36,001 bases of DNA from Clostridia bacterium (GTDB taxonomy: Bacteria; Bacillota; Clostridia; Oscillospirales; CAG-272). The translations under genes and the position numbers were made by a program. The notes beneath the pieces are model-generated. The model saw only the letters and a list, made by a program, of their open reading frames with translations, ran no database searches and was not told the origin of the DNA. Shown piece by piece: positions 1-8,958 of this stretch. The DNA lies in assembly GCA_017415325.1 (NCBI GenBank), contig JAFQGY010000017.1, forward strand, positions 1 through 36,001, given 5' to 3'. How positions within the stretch are numbered: position 1 is the stretch's first letter; each line of letters starts with the position of its first letter.

Positions 1-914
1 ATGATTCCATCGGATGCGGCAAAGTACCATTCTCCCTTGATTTCATCCCATGATGCATCATAATGGCCAACGCCCATTTTCTGTATGAATTCATCGATGA
101 CGATCTCGCCGTTTTCCCGGTAGTGGGCATACATCATCTTGGCAGTACGGTAATACCGGTTCATATTTTCATCACCCCAGTTTTCCGGTACACCATAGGT
201 GAAATAGGTCTGGTTATGGTAGTTGAAGAATGTACCGTGATCCACATAGGCCTCTTCACAGAATGTCCCACGGTAGGTATACGGACCGTAAATGTTATCA
301 GAAGTTGCATAAAATGATCTGTGGCTGCTGAGATAGTACACACCGTTCCGTTTGGTCAGGCATGGAGCATCGTTTCCACTCCATGTATTTTCGATGGTGA
401 CAGGACGAGGCTCCTCTGCCAGAGAAATCATATCCTCATTCAGCCGGGCAATGTAGTATTGTTTGCCAAAGCAGGTGTAGCCCCATAGAATGTAGGGGGT
501 GTGATTCTCATCGTCATCAATAAATACGGCAGGGTCATAAGAAGCAGTATCCGCAAGACCGTCAGGAAGAAGCGGTTTGCCCAGCGCATCTTTGTAGGGA
601 CCGGCAGGACCGTTTTCGCTGACTGCAACGCCGGTACACTGTTGTCCTTTTGAAAAATACAGATAGTATTTCCCGTTCCGCTCGGCTGCATCGGTGGCAT
701 AACATTCGTCACAGGTCCCCAGAAAAGTATCTTCCGGACGGAAAGTGTATTCCAATTTCCAGTTCAGCAGATCATCGCTGGAGAAGATACGCCAGTCATC
801 CATGTAGAATCCGGTGTTTTCAGGTCCTCTGTCATGGGTCGAGAACATATAGGCTTTGCCGTTGAAAATATGGATATGTGGGTCACAGACCCCTTGTTTG
901 GGAATAATACGCAT
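1..914 (-). CDS. GH43-like glycosidase (five-bladed propeller), 3' end cut by window
   Basis: Start ATG at 914-912; the frame stays open to the window edge, so about 304 residues are visible and the C-terminus is missing. Features of clan GH-F/J propeller enzymes (GH43 and relatives: beta-xylosidases, arabinofuranosidases) are visible: the N-terminal base Asp in CDPHIH (D11), a GKYYLYFS blade (about 81-88), a second Asp in SYDPAVFIDDD (D127), and a blade reading GNDAPCLTKRNGVYYLSS (about 180-197). In most GH43 enzymes that last blade carries the acid Glu in E(G/A)P, but here the aligned residue is Asp (D182). No signal peptide is present, so the enzyme is probably cytoplasmic and acts on imported oligosaccharides. 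It is the last visible gene of the minus-strand sugar block, 91 bases after the GH106-like gene. Substrate cannot be told from sequence. Confidence 0.8.
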   Translation of the reverse strand, partial: MRIIPKQGVCDPHIHIFNGKAYMFSTHDRGPENTGFYMDDWRIFSSDDLLNWKLEYTFRPEDTFLGTCDECYATDAAERNGKYYLYFSKGQQCTGVAVSENGPAGPYKDALGKPLLPDGLADTASYDPAVFIDDDENHTPYILWGYTCFGKQYYIARLNEDMISLAEEPRPVTIENTWSGNDAPCLTKRNGVYYLSSHRSFYATSDNIYGPYTYRGTFCEEAYVDHGTFFNYHNQTYFTYGVPENWGDENMNRYYRTAKMMYAHYRENGEIVIDEFIQKMGVGHYDASWDEIKGEWYFAASDGI

Positions 915-949
915 TCTCTTACTCCTTACTTTCCCATAAAAACTTCTTC

Positions 950-968
950 TTGAGAGTATACTCCTCAA
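950..968. promoter_or_regulatory. small inverted repeat centred on GTATAC
   Basis: TTGAGAGTATACTCCTCAA is a near-perfect inverted repeat in the 91-base gap between the GH106-like gene and the GH43-like gene. It lies about 36 bases upstream of the latter's start. A GTATAC core is typical of GntR/LacI-like operators, and a TGTATACA core also occurs in the repeats at 15.5 and 27.1 kb. Role is a guess; it could be chance. Confidence 0.25.
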
Positions 969-1005
969 AGGGCAGTCTTAGTCAGGTGATCATTCCAACA
1001 CATAC

Positions 1006-4000
1006 TCATCTCCGCAAAAACTGCGTTGGTATCGTCCGCATATGATTACGCAAAGTATTGTGCACAATAATTTCGAGCCGGTTCTCGCCGGGTTTGATCT
1101 GCTCTGAAATATCCAGCATATACGGCGGGGCAAACAGGACGCCCGCTTCTATGCCGTTTACGAATACAACAGCGGCACAGTCCAACGCAGGGAACCGGAG
1201 ACACACAGTACCGGAAGCGTCCGTCAAAGAGATGCTTTTACAATACCGGATACCGCCCGAATAATGCTTCAGGCCCTGTTCTTCAATCGGAAGATCCACA
1301 TTCATGATACCCTGACCACAGATAAAACGGATCGGATCTTGGATAAGCGCTGGGCCGAGTTCTGCAGAACTTCCCGGAACCTCAGCAATAAGCGTCCGGC
1401 TTCTCTGATGTACGACATCCGAATCATAGGTGTTCCCACTGCGGTGCCATACATTGCCTTCTGTATCTCTGACAGTACTGAACACATCCGGCATCATCAC
1501 AGCTTCTGTACCGGGCGGTGCGGTAAACCGGAATTCACATGCTTTTCCTTCATGCCACGGCTGCGGAACAAACGGGATCACATCGGGATTTTCATACCAC
1601 TGCATGGCCAGCGGCATATTCTGCACGAAATCGGACTTGTCCGTTTTCATTAGGATAAAATGGGTTCTGCCGCTGACGGAGTATTCCAGAAGAATCTGAT
1701 GCAGTCCGGCTTCTAGAACCAGAGAATCGGATTCTACCAGCTTATGATCGATCCGGATTCTGTCCGGTTTCAGTTCGCCGCTTTGCAGATATACCTTTTG
1801 ACGTTCGGTCAGCCGGACAAAGCCCATGATGTAATATGGCCCATCCCCCTCGTAAACACTGGAACTGCCGCAATGGGTAACCCGTTTTTTGCCCAGTCCC
1901 AGAAAATCATCGGACACCTTTCCTTTCAGACCATGGTAACTGCTTTGACTGCCTGCATCCCCGGGAATGCCATAGCGCATGGAGAAGGAATAAGGCACAA
2001 AACGGTCATCCGGCTTCTCAAGTGTCTGAAGTTCTTCCTCTGGAATGGGTGTGTTGCAAAGATAAAGATAGGGTGCATAGGAATATACCGCCTGCGACCA
2101 GGATGCATCCCCCTCAAAGCGGTAGGCAAAGTCCCGTGCTTCCGCACCGATTGTCTTTTCTTCCGTAACCGGCAGGCGATAATCCCCGTATGTATTGTCC
2201 ATGGTGGGAACCAGTTCGCAGGCCCACTCTCCGGTAAAGTCGATTGTGATACCGGACTGTTCTTCGAATACAGGGATGTCGTCTTCTTTCATATCCTTCA
2301 CAAACAGCACAAGCATGAGACCGGCAAAACGATCTATCATGGGAAGGTAGGTGTAGACGCCGTCAGAATGATATGCAGTGATGGCATACCGTTTCCCGGT
2401 AAAAGGATCCAGAAGAATCGGCTTCCCGGTTGTCCGGAACCCACATTCCGTTCCGGCAGGTACATGATACAGATAATACAGGTCTTCGCCATCAATTCTT
2501 CTGTGGAGGAAATACGGATTTTCTACAGTTTCCGGGAACAGAATGTCCGGCGTCTCGCACTGGAAATATTCATCGTAATATTCCTCAATCCGCTGTATCT
2601 TCTCATGCTTTGCCAGAATATCTGCCACGTGTTTGTCCAGCAGGGGATCACGGCCGCTGATCCGGTCAGAATAGATCGGAGATTCCCCGATGATGATTGT
2701 CTTTCCGCCCTGCTCTGCGAATGCGGCAAGTTTTGCGAGCATATCAAAACGGACGGCACGCATATTGGGGATAATAACGGTACGATATGCTTCTCCCGCT
2801 ACCTTCAAGTATCCGTCTTCAATACGGCTGCGTTCTATGCTCTGGAAGTCGATATAATCAAAATCCACACCATGAGAGTACAGAAACTCCGCCGAGGAAA
2901 ATGCACAATCAACAGCTTCCCGTCCCAGTACTGGGTCAGCTTCCATGGCGGCAACCGGATATACGACGGCCACATCGCAGCAGTGTTTCCCCTGACTCAG
3001 GAGCCAGCTCAGCCGTTCTGTTCCGCCGAGCAGGGTTTTCATCTCCTGCCAATAGGGCATATGGTTGTGATTGCACGGCGGCGCCCATTCCCAGTAGCTG
3101 CCGTGGGTAGAGTAATACAAACCATGCAGGGACAGCAGATTGTGACCGAGCGCAAAGCTCCGGAAGATGGCATCTGCCAGATCTGCCGAGGAAGTCTGCC
3201 ATCCACTGGAGTGGAACCCTTCCAACCAGACACGGGGTCTTTCGTACATATGGGCAACAGAACTGCTCACTTTGGATCTTGTGATGCTGGAGGAAAGATT
3301 TGCCTGATCGTTCCCCGGTCCCTGATACCACCGCAGTGTCCGAAAATAATCGCCGAATTCTGTGACATCATATCCCCGGCCGCCGTGGTCGCACCCGAAG
3401 ATCATGCCGCGCTGTTCATGCCAGTTATACACCACCTGGAAGAAGCGTTCCTCAGAGAGCTGAACAATCACATCGTAATAATCCAGTTTGGTTTTGACAG
3501 CCGCGTCTCCTGTATCGCTAAACAGATCTTCCAGCTTTGTCCGGATATCATATCCTTTTCGTTGCAGGAACACTTCGGCAAAATCATCGCACCACAGGTT
3601 TCCACGTACATTGAAAGCCAGTTCATCGGAGAAGAAGAAATTCAAACCCTTACCGCCTTCACCAGGCATATGCCGTTCAAAAGCGCCAAAAAATTCATCT
3701 GTAATCGCTTCACCGCTTCCTACTGCCATCGGATTCAGAGAATACGGTTTATGTACGCGCCAGACTTTCCCAGCCGGTATCGTTCCAAGCAGTTCCGTAT
3801 CATAGAAAACCGGGTTCAGGGGATGTGCATCATCCTCCAGCATCAGCATCTGTCCGGTCAGTTCCGGGTGTTTTTTTAGTACTTCATCTGTATAGCTCTG
3901 CTGTCCCGGTGCGCTGAGAGTATAATCCGAAAGACTGATGGACATACCGCGTTTCTGCGCTTCTTTCTGGAACCATACAACAAGACCCCACCATTCCTCT

Positions 4001-4200
4001 GTAAAGGGAGAAGGATCGCTTTCCATGGTCAATCCGCTGTCGCTGTGACAATAATTGATCTGTAGACCACTCATATGATGATCTTCCAGTTGATCCAGAA
4101 TCCAGAGCAGCTTTTCCTTTGTGATCACATCTCCGTGCCACCAGAAAAATGCGACTTCTCCATATCCTTTTGGAGGCTGTAAAAAATTTTTATAATTCAT
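1006..4200 (-). CDS. GH106-like glycoside hydrolase (alpha-L-rhamnosidase family)
   Basis: 1064 residues. The N-terminus (about 15-55: FFWWHGDVITKEKLLWILDQ, then a segment ending INYCHSD) is the opening barrel strand and helix typical of GH106 and related rhamnosidase-like proteins. Around residues 350-400 is the family pattern of LSLHGLYYSTHG, WEWAPP, HNHMPYW and a LSQGKH-type helix, followed by an AVVYP strand. The last 150 residues form a galactose-binding-like beta-sandwich (LDCAAVVFVNGIEAG, GENRLEIIVHNTLRN), as in GH106 and GH2 accessory domains. No signal peptide, so probably cytoplasmic. The start has a good ribosome site (AGAAAGGAAAATC-ATG). GH106 members remove alpha-L-rhamnose from pectic rhamnogalacturonans; rhamnosidase activity here is inferred. 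It lies between the esterase remnant and the GH43-like gene, same strand. Confidence 0.75.
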   Translation of the reverse strand: MNYKNFLQPPKGYGEVAFFWWHGDVITKEKLLWILDQLEDHHMSGLQINYCHSDSGLTMESDPSPFTEEWWGLVVWFQKEAQKRGMSISLSDYTLSAPGQQSYTDEVLKKHPELTGQMLMLEDDAHPLNPVFYDTELLGTIPAGKVWRVHKPYSLNPMAVGSGEAITDEFFGAFERHMPGEGGKGLNFFFSDELAFNVRGNLWCDDFAEVFLQRKGYDIRTKLEDLFSDTGDAAVKTKLDYYDVIVQLSEERFFQVVYNWHEQRGMIFGCDHGGRGYDVTEFGDYFRTLRWYQGPGNDQANLSSSITRSKVSSSVAHMYERPRVWLEGFHSSGWQTSSADLADAIFRSFALGHNLLSLHGLYYSTHGSYWEWAPPCNHNHMPYWQEMKTLLGGTERLSWLLSQGKHCCDVAVVYPVAAMEADPVLGREAVDCAFSSAEFLYSHGVDFDYIDFQSIERSRIEDGYLKVAGEAYRTVIIPNMRAVRFDMLAKLAAFAEQGGKTIIIGESPIYSDRISGRDPLLDKHVADILAKHEKIQRIEEYYDEYFQCETPDILFPETVENPYFLHRRIDGEDLYYLYHVPAGTECGFRTTGKPILLDPFTGKRYAITAYHSDGVYTYLPMIDRFAGLMLVLFVKDMKEDDIPVFEEQSGITIDFTGEWACELVPTMDNTYGDYRLPVTEEKTIGAEARDFAYRFEGDASWSQAVYSYAPYLYLCNTPIPEEELQTLEKPDDRFVPYSFSMRYGIPGDAGSQSSYHGLKGKVSDDFLGLGKKRVTHCGSSSVYEGDGPYYIMGFVRLTERQKVYLQSGELKPDRIRIDHKLVESDSLVLEAGLHQILLEYSVSGRTHFILMKTDKSDFVQNMPLAMQWYENPDVIPFVPQPWHEGKACEFRFTAPPGTEAVMMPDVFSTVRDTEGNVWHRSGNTYDSDVVHQRSRTLIAEVPGSSAELGPALIQDPIRFICGQGIMNVDLPIEEQGLKHYSGGIRYCKSISLTDASGTVCLRFPALDCAAVVFVNGIEAGVLFAPPYMLDISEQIKPGENRLEIIVHNTLRNHMRTIPTQFLRR

Positions 4201-4227
4201 GATTTTCCTTTCTGTTTTGTTATGTCA

Positions 4228-4559
4228 CTAAGAATTCAAGATGGACTGATATGCGGTAAAATACCGTTCACCAAGCCGATAAATCGCCCGACGGCAGAAG
4301 TGTATGTCATCAACCCAGCCAAACGGATGGGGACAACCGCCCTCATGATTGGACTCCAACCCATCTGTTTCCACAAAAGCACTGTTCGATTCACTGCAGA
4401 CATTCTTTAATGCGTCGATGACAGGCGCACAAATTTCTTGATTTTTGCATTTCCATAACGGAACAAAGTCGCCTGCGATAAATGGAAGCGTTGGCACGGA
4501 AATTCGGTACGTATACTCTGCACAAGTGATGTGATATGTTCAATGTTTTTTTCAAACCG
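4228..4559 (-). pseudogene. C-terminal fragment of a SASA-type carbohydrate esterase, frameshifted
   Basis: Two adjacent frames together give the C-terminal part of a sialate O-acetylesterase/acetylxylan esterase (SASA, SGNH superfamily). One frame encodes FEKNIEHITSLVQSIRTEF (about 4556-4500), the next continues VPTLPFIAGDFVPLWK and ends with FVETDGLESN and DDIHFCRRAIYRLGERY. The DDIHF block holds the catalytic Asp/His dyad of the fold. The frame changes near 4498 (one-base indel), and the N-terminal half with the GDS nucleophile is absent. The fragment begins about 8 bases after the GH3 remnant's stop codon, so the two were probably brought together by deletion. It ends with TAG. Not expected to be functional. 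Confidence 0.75.
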
Positions 4560-4564
4560 TCAAC

Positions 4565-5002
4565 TTATTCCAGACACAGGGGGGTAGTCCCAAGTACAAG
4601 ACTGCGTTCCATAAGCAGCGATCCGCCGGCATAAACGTTGTAGGTACCGCTGACAAAGATTTCCTTACCTTCATCAGAGAACAGAGTGAAGCAGCGATCA
4701 TCCAAATCAAAGACAACGGTCTGCTCCTCACCTGCCGCAAGAGTGATTCTCTTAAAGCGAACCAAACGGAACATCGGCTGATTATCAAGACAGGTGCTGT
4801 CAAAATACAGCTGAACAACCTCATCACCGGCACGGTCACCAGTATTTTTAACACGTACCGAAACAGTATTCCGATCGGCAGTCAGGTCAGAGTATGCAAA
4901 ACTCGTATAGGACAGACCGAAGCCGAAGGGATACAGCGGCACGTTCTTATTGTACATACACGTTCTGCCGTGGGACATTTCGTAAGGATATAATATGGTG
5001 GA
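4565..5002 (-). pseudogene. C-terminal stub of a GH3 beta-glycosidase (fibronectin III-like domain)
   Basis: The frame reads STILYPYEMSHGRTCMYNKN, then VPLYPFGFGLSYTSF, then a fibronectin III-like domain (VKNTGDRAGDEVVQLYF ... VFDLDDRCFTLF ... GTYNVYAGGS). The block YPFGFGLSYT followed by this domain is diagnostic of the C-terminal end of bacterial GH3 beta-glucosidases/xylosidases. Similarity upstream of the ATG at 4978 shows this is a truncated gene rather than a small gene with a genuine start. It follows the stop of the unassigned GH (5013) by about ten bases. The two catalytic domains of GH3 (roughly 600 residues) are missing. Confidence 0.85.
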
Positions 5003-5012
5003 CTTGTTACTT

Positions 5013-7448
5013 TTATTTTTTTAATATCCAAACCTCGTCCTCCGGTATGGCAAGATCGGATGTTGTGTGAATTCCGATATGTGCCAGGGCGAAGAACAGA
5101 TCCGACGCTTTATCCGGATAGCGTTCGGAAATCATGTCGTGAATCTGCGCATAACTCTTCCGGCGTAGTACCACCTGATTGCCATCAAAGTTTTCCGGCA
5201 ATCCCAGGGCAGCCAGAATCCTCGGAACCGAGTCAGCAGTTTCGATTGCTGTAAAATTGATTTTACATACAGTATCGGCAGCCAGATGAAAAACATCTTC
5301 GGCCTTGTATCCGAAAGGCTTCCCTTCTGGTACGGAAATCGGATCTTCTGGTGCATCGTCTGCTGCATATCCTACATAGTATGTATAGCTGAAGGGTGGC
5401 AGAGTTACCGTCAGAAGCAGATTACCGTTTGTATCGATTACGGCTTCCGTCCGTTTTTCCGGCAGATCATGTTCGAACAGTGCCATATGTACACCGCTGT
5501 CTTCAGCAGGGACGGATTCTTCCAAAAGATTTTCCATATTTTCAGGATAGGATGGCGGCCATGAACCAAAACTGGGAATTTCCACAGCATCAAAGCTGCC
5601 GGATAAAGGTGCTGTGTGCGGATGATTCAAGTGGGTAAGACCTGTATAAAATACAGGTAAGATCAAAGTTTGGGTGCGTTTTTCCGGTGTCTGATTGCAT
5701 ACCATCAGGAACATCTTATCTCGGGTTGTGTGGTTTTCCTGCAGGATTACATCGATATCTTCAGCAATGTTCAGGTTTTCCGTAGCTTTCGGCGGATATA
5801 CATGGATTGTGTTGGAGTTCAGTAGGGTTTTATGTTTGCGGATCACGTCTGTCCAGTATTTTACTACATTACGGCATAGTTCACTGTCATACAGTTGTTT
5901 TCCCCGTACAAAGGGCCACACACCGGAGGCGGCCGCTTCTGCCAGTGCCCAGTCATATTCAGCCAGGTTTTTCGTCAGAGGTTCAAATTTTGCAATATTT
6001 CCGCCGCCGTGATACTCTTCTATTGGCAGGAATCCCCATCCCATAGACGGAATCTTATGATATGTTCCCTTATAATTGTAAATCCGGTTTAGCAGAAGCT
6101 GGGTTCTGCGGGGCTGACTGAATCCGATTTCTTCATATCCCACCCCACATTTATTTGTGCCGGAGAGATACAGCCAGTCGGGCGCATTGATATAGATACC
6201 CATCTCACGCATCTTTGTATAGATCTCCACGGTGGATTTCAACCACTGGGAATACCGACTATCCGCAAACCCCTTGTGCAGATGTTCTGTCTGGCCGGGC
6301 TGGTTCCCAGTACAAGTATTGAAATGATACGGTCCGTCGATTTCAATGAAGTCCGAACCGGTTTTCTCCAGGAAAGAGAGGATCTGTTTCCAGTATCCTT
6401 CCGACCATTTTGTACATAAACAGCGGGAAATTTTAGTATGATCTCCATTGGTTGCACAATCATGATTCATGGGCTGGTAATCTCGTATAATCGCCAGTGT
6501 ATAACCGCCGATTGTCAATCCTTTACTGTGTACATAATCATAGTCGCTTTTTACCCGGTCAATGTACACTTGATCTTCACTTTCCAGATTGATACCTGAA
6601 CCAAAGGACTGTATGATCATATCATATCCAATATCAGAAAGTATATCTGCCGTGTCCCGAAGAACTTGACTGTCATCGGAGATCAGATGCATGAAAAGCG
6701 GTGCTTCGCATACCCATGGGGCTACTCGGCGATACATATTCTGTACTTCGTTCATGCGATGGTCAAAACAGATGCTTTGACAGTACAATTCATACACCTG
6801 CATTCCCCGAAATGTCTCTCCGGGCTGCAGATCATAATCCGGTCCCATATCAAACCGTGCAGATACAATATTGCCTTCACGGAACAAAGAAGTGTTCCAG
6901 GAGAAACCGTACATATTGCTTCCGGTATAATCTGTTTCCAGATACAGTCGCAGTTTTCCGGTGTCGTTCAGGTGCAGCGTTTCGGTTTCCGCAACGTCGA
7001 TGGTGATCACGGTATCACTGTTGTTCTTTACATAAAGCGATTTACGGATGGCCGGCATATCATCGAAAATCTCATAAACGATCCGGATATCCACTGTACA
7101 GCGGGGATACACCAGTTCCACCATCTTTCCCGGTGCAGGATACGGATATGGATGGGTGTTGTATGGCTTTGGTGTGTAACTGAATTTCTTTTCCGTATAA
7201 TTTTCTTCATGTATGTGAATCTCAGGACGGCCCTCGATGGCGTAACAGATTCCGTTTACTGTTACCATCCCCTCCTGAACGGAGCCGGTCAGTGCTTCGG
7301 CTCCATCTCCATCGGTAATGGAAATCGTTTTTCCTGTGTATCTGTTCAGTATACGTCTGATGTACCGGTTTTCCAGAATCAGATGTTCATCTGTCATGGT
7401 GACAAATGCAGGTGCTTTTTCTTTCTGTAATACCCAAAATGGTGTCAT
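5013..7448 (-). CDS. TIM-barrel glycoside hydrolase of uncertain family (clan GH-D-like layout)
   Basis: 811 residues. The N-terminal 245 residues look like a beta-sandwich (DVAETETLHL, YLETDYTGSNMYG). Barrel-like strands follow: GYDMIIQSFGSG (about 274-285), GLTIGGYTLAI (310-320), SDFIEIDGPYHF (365-376), YINAPDWLYLSG. The C-terminal part is a beta domain. An Asp at the end of a strand in FIEIDGPY (D371) is placed like the nucleophile of GH27/GH36 alpha-galactosidases (clan GH-D), but I see no full family signature, so family and substrate stay open. No signal peptide. The start has AAAGGAATTTATC before ATG. It follows the dead IS element and may have been cut off from its original promoter by that insertion. 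Glycoside hydrolase is fairly safe; anything finer is not. Confidence 0.65.
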   Translation of the reverse strand: MTPFWVLQKEKAPAFVTMTDEHLILENRYIRRILNRYTGKTISITDGDGAEALTGSVQEGMVTVNGICYAIEGRPEIHIHEENYTEKKFSYTPKPYNTHPYPYPAPGKMVELVYPRCTVDIRIVYEIFDDMPAIRKSLYVKNNSDTVITIDVAETETLHLNDTGKLRLYLETDYTGSNMYGFSWNTSLFREGNIVSARFDMGPDYDLQPGETFRGMQVYELYCQSICFDHRMNEVQNMYRRVAPWVCEAPLFMHLISDDSQVLRDTADILSDIGYDMIIQSFGSGINLESEDQVYIDRVKSDYDYVHSKGLTIGGYTLAIIRDYQPMNHDCATNGDHTKISRCLCTKWSEGYWKQILSFLEKTGSDFIEIDGPYHFNTCTGNQPGQTEHLHKGFADSRYSQWLKSTVEIYTKMREMGIYINAPDWLYLSGTNKCGVGYEEIGFSQPRRTQLLLNRIYNYKGTYHKIPSMGWGFLPIEEYHGGGNIAKFEPLTKNLAEYDWALAEAAASGVWPFVRGKQLYDSELCRNVVKYWTDVIRKHKTLLNSNTIHVYPPKATENLNIAEDIDVILQENHTTRDKMFLMVCNQTPEKRTQTLILPVFYTGLTHLNHPHTAPLSGSFDAVEIPSFGSWPPSYPENMENLLEESVPAEDSGVHMALFEHDLPEKRTEAVIDTNGNLLLTVTLPPFSYTYYVGYAADDAPEDPISVPEGKPFGYKAEDVFHLAADTVCKINFTAIETADSVPRILAALGLPENFDGNQVVLRRKSYAQIHDMISERYPDKASDLFFALAHIGIHTTSDLAIPEDEVWILKK

Positions 7449-7503
7449 GATAAATTCCTTTCAAACAGTCGAATAAATCTCCGGATATGACGATTACCTC
7501 AAA

Positions 7504-7526
7504 GGAACCTCTAAAAACAGTTCCCA
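7504..7526 (+). repeat. IS5-like left terminal inverted repeat
   Basis: GGAACCTCTAAAAACAG followed by TTCCCA; matches the reverse complement of 8809-8833 apart from small differences in the A/T-rich middle. Confidence 0.7.
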
Positions 7527-7669
7527 TAAGGCAACCTCTAAAAATTCAACAAAACAGATATCATCCTGAAATGGATATCACCGCCAAACTTGAGTTCATA
7601 GATTTTTAACAGAATATATATAATTCATGATATAATTAGGGAAAAGTCAGCGATAAAAGGAGAAAAAGC

Positions 7670-8676
7670 ATGCAAATCAGCCTGTTAGCATAAGAAACAC
7701 AGCTCGAAAGATTGAGTAAACTTGGAGATTCTTTGGAAAGGCTGAAAATCATCGATTTTGAAAGTTTTCGCTCAACGCTGAACAGAGGTCTGAAAAAGGA
7801 ACGCAAAAGCCGTGCCGGACGTCCCCCTTTTGACAGCGTAATGATGTTCAAGGTGCTGGTACTGCAAAGACTGTTCAACCTTTCGGACGAACAGACCGAG
7901 TATCAGATCACAGACAGAATCAGCTTTCAGCGTTTTCTCGGACTTTCTTTGGGAGAAAAAGTACCGATGCAAAGACAATCTGGCTGTTCCGTAACACATT
8001 GACGGAAACAGGTATCATAGATGCGTTGTTTTCGCAGTTCAACCAAATGCTGGAGGAACGCGGAATCATCACGCACAAGGGTACAATTGTGGACGCAACA
8101 TTTGTAGATGCTCCCCGTCAGAGGAACAGCCGAGATGAGAACAAGCAGATCAAAGACGGCGAAATTCCCGAGGATTGGGAAAAGAAACCGCATAAGATGT
8201 ATCAGAAGGACACCGATGCCCGATGGACGAAAAAAGGGGATGAAACGCATTTCGGGTATAAGGATCACGTCAAGGTGGATTCTGACAGCAAGCTGATTCT
8301 GGAGTATGCAGTTACTTCTGCCAACGTGCATGACAGCAACGAATTTGAAGATTTCTTCAATGAAAAGGACGAAGCTGCGTATGCAGACAGTGCCTATGTT
8401 GGCAAAGAATTGTCGGAGCATGTCAAAAACGAAGTCTGCGAAAAAGGCTATCGCAGCAAGCCCCTGACCGCTGAACAGAAAGAGAATAACCGCCGGAAAT
8501 CCAAGATTCGCTGTCGGATTGAACACGTTTTCGGTTTTATGACCATGTCTATGAACGGCTTGACAGTACGCTCCATTGGACTGCGCCGTGCGGCATTCAA
8601 CATCGGGCTGACGAATCTTGTGTATAATCTTTGTCGCTATTCTATTATACAACGGAAGGAGCTTGCCAAGGGATAA
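7670..8676 (+). pseudogene. IS5-family transposase, inactivated by a stop codon and a frameshift
   Basis: The natural start is the ATG at 7670, preceded by AAAAGGAGAAAAAGC. Codon 8 is TAA (7691-7693), after MQISLLA and before ETQLERLSKLGDSLERLK in the same frame. The N-terminal HTH-like region runs to about 7966 (RAGRPPFDSVMMFKVLVLQ, LSDEQTEYQITDRISFQRFL). A one-base loss near 7965 (CCGATG where CCGGATG would keep the frame) then shifts the frame. Downstream it reads TDAKTIWLFRNTLTETGIID, then the DDE region: GTIVDATFVDAP with the first Asp, AAYADSAYVGKE with the second, and CRIEHVFGFM with the Glu. The shift is in the -1 direction next to GAAAAAG, so programmed frameshifting is conceivable, but it would not rescue the TAA. 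Confidence 0.85.
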
Positions 8677-8685
8677 CTGTACCCT

Positions 8686-8706
8686 TTTGCGGTAAACAGC
8701 CGCAAA
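8686..8706 (+). terminator. Hairpin just after the transposase gene
   Basis: TTTGCGG-TAAACAG-CCGCAAA: a perfect 7-bp stem with a 7-base loop, 10 bases after the transposase stop. No T-run follows, so it is a weak terminator candidate or an element-internal structure. Confidence 0.35.
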
Positions 8707-8808
8707 TTATGGGGCTTACCACCCCGTTTTATGCGTGAAATTGGAGTTTGGTACGCGATTCGCCGCTTCTGTTTCATCTTTTCGACTTTGAATCGCAAAA
8801 ACGAATAC

Positions 8809-8833
8809 TGGGAACTAAATTTTAGAGGTTTCC
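8809..8833 (-). repeat. IS5-like right terminal inverted repeat
   Basis: Reverse complement begins GGAAACCTCTAAAATTTAG and ends in TTCCCA, pairing with the left end at 7504-7526. Confidence 0.7.
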
Positions 8834-8958
8834 TGTAGTTAAAAAATACCTAAAATTTCACACAGACATATTGCCTATGTTCCCACTCGCAGCTTTGCCG
8901 GCAAAAGTTCGTACGATTGAAACTGTTCACCCTGATCGTATTTTAGTAGCCGGATACA

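Larger units (their letters stand above)
7504..8833 (+). mobile_element. Degenerate IS5-family insertion sequence
   Basis: About 1.33 kb. The left end starts GGAACCTCTAAAAACAG and the reverse complement of the right end starts GGAAACCTCTAAAATTTAG; both continue AGTTCCCA, giving inverted ends of about 23-25 bases with a one-base length difference. An extra copy of the end motif (GCAACCTCTAAAAATTCA) lies at 7531-7548. Between the ends is one transposase gene of the IS5 type that is broken twice. A clear target-site duplication is not visible. The element sits between a sugar-binding protein gene and a GH gene, on the opposite strand to both. Confidence 0.8.

Noticed and set aside
1744..3879. 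Open frame of 711 codons on the plus strand
   Set aside because: It is antisense to the GH106-like gene, has no ribosome site and no recognisable domain; the minus-strand reading has clear family motifs throughout.
7955..7970. Programmed frameshift in the transposase
   Set aside because: The shift direction fits, but the A-run is short, and restoring one lost G rebuilds the expected V-P-D-A-K-T reading. An upstream TAA makes the gene dead in any case.
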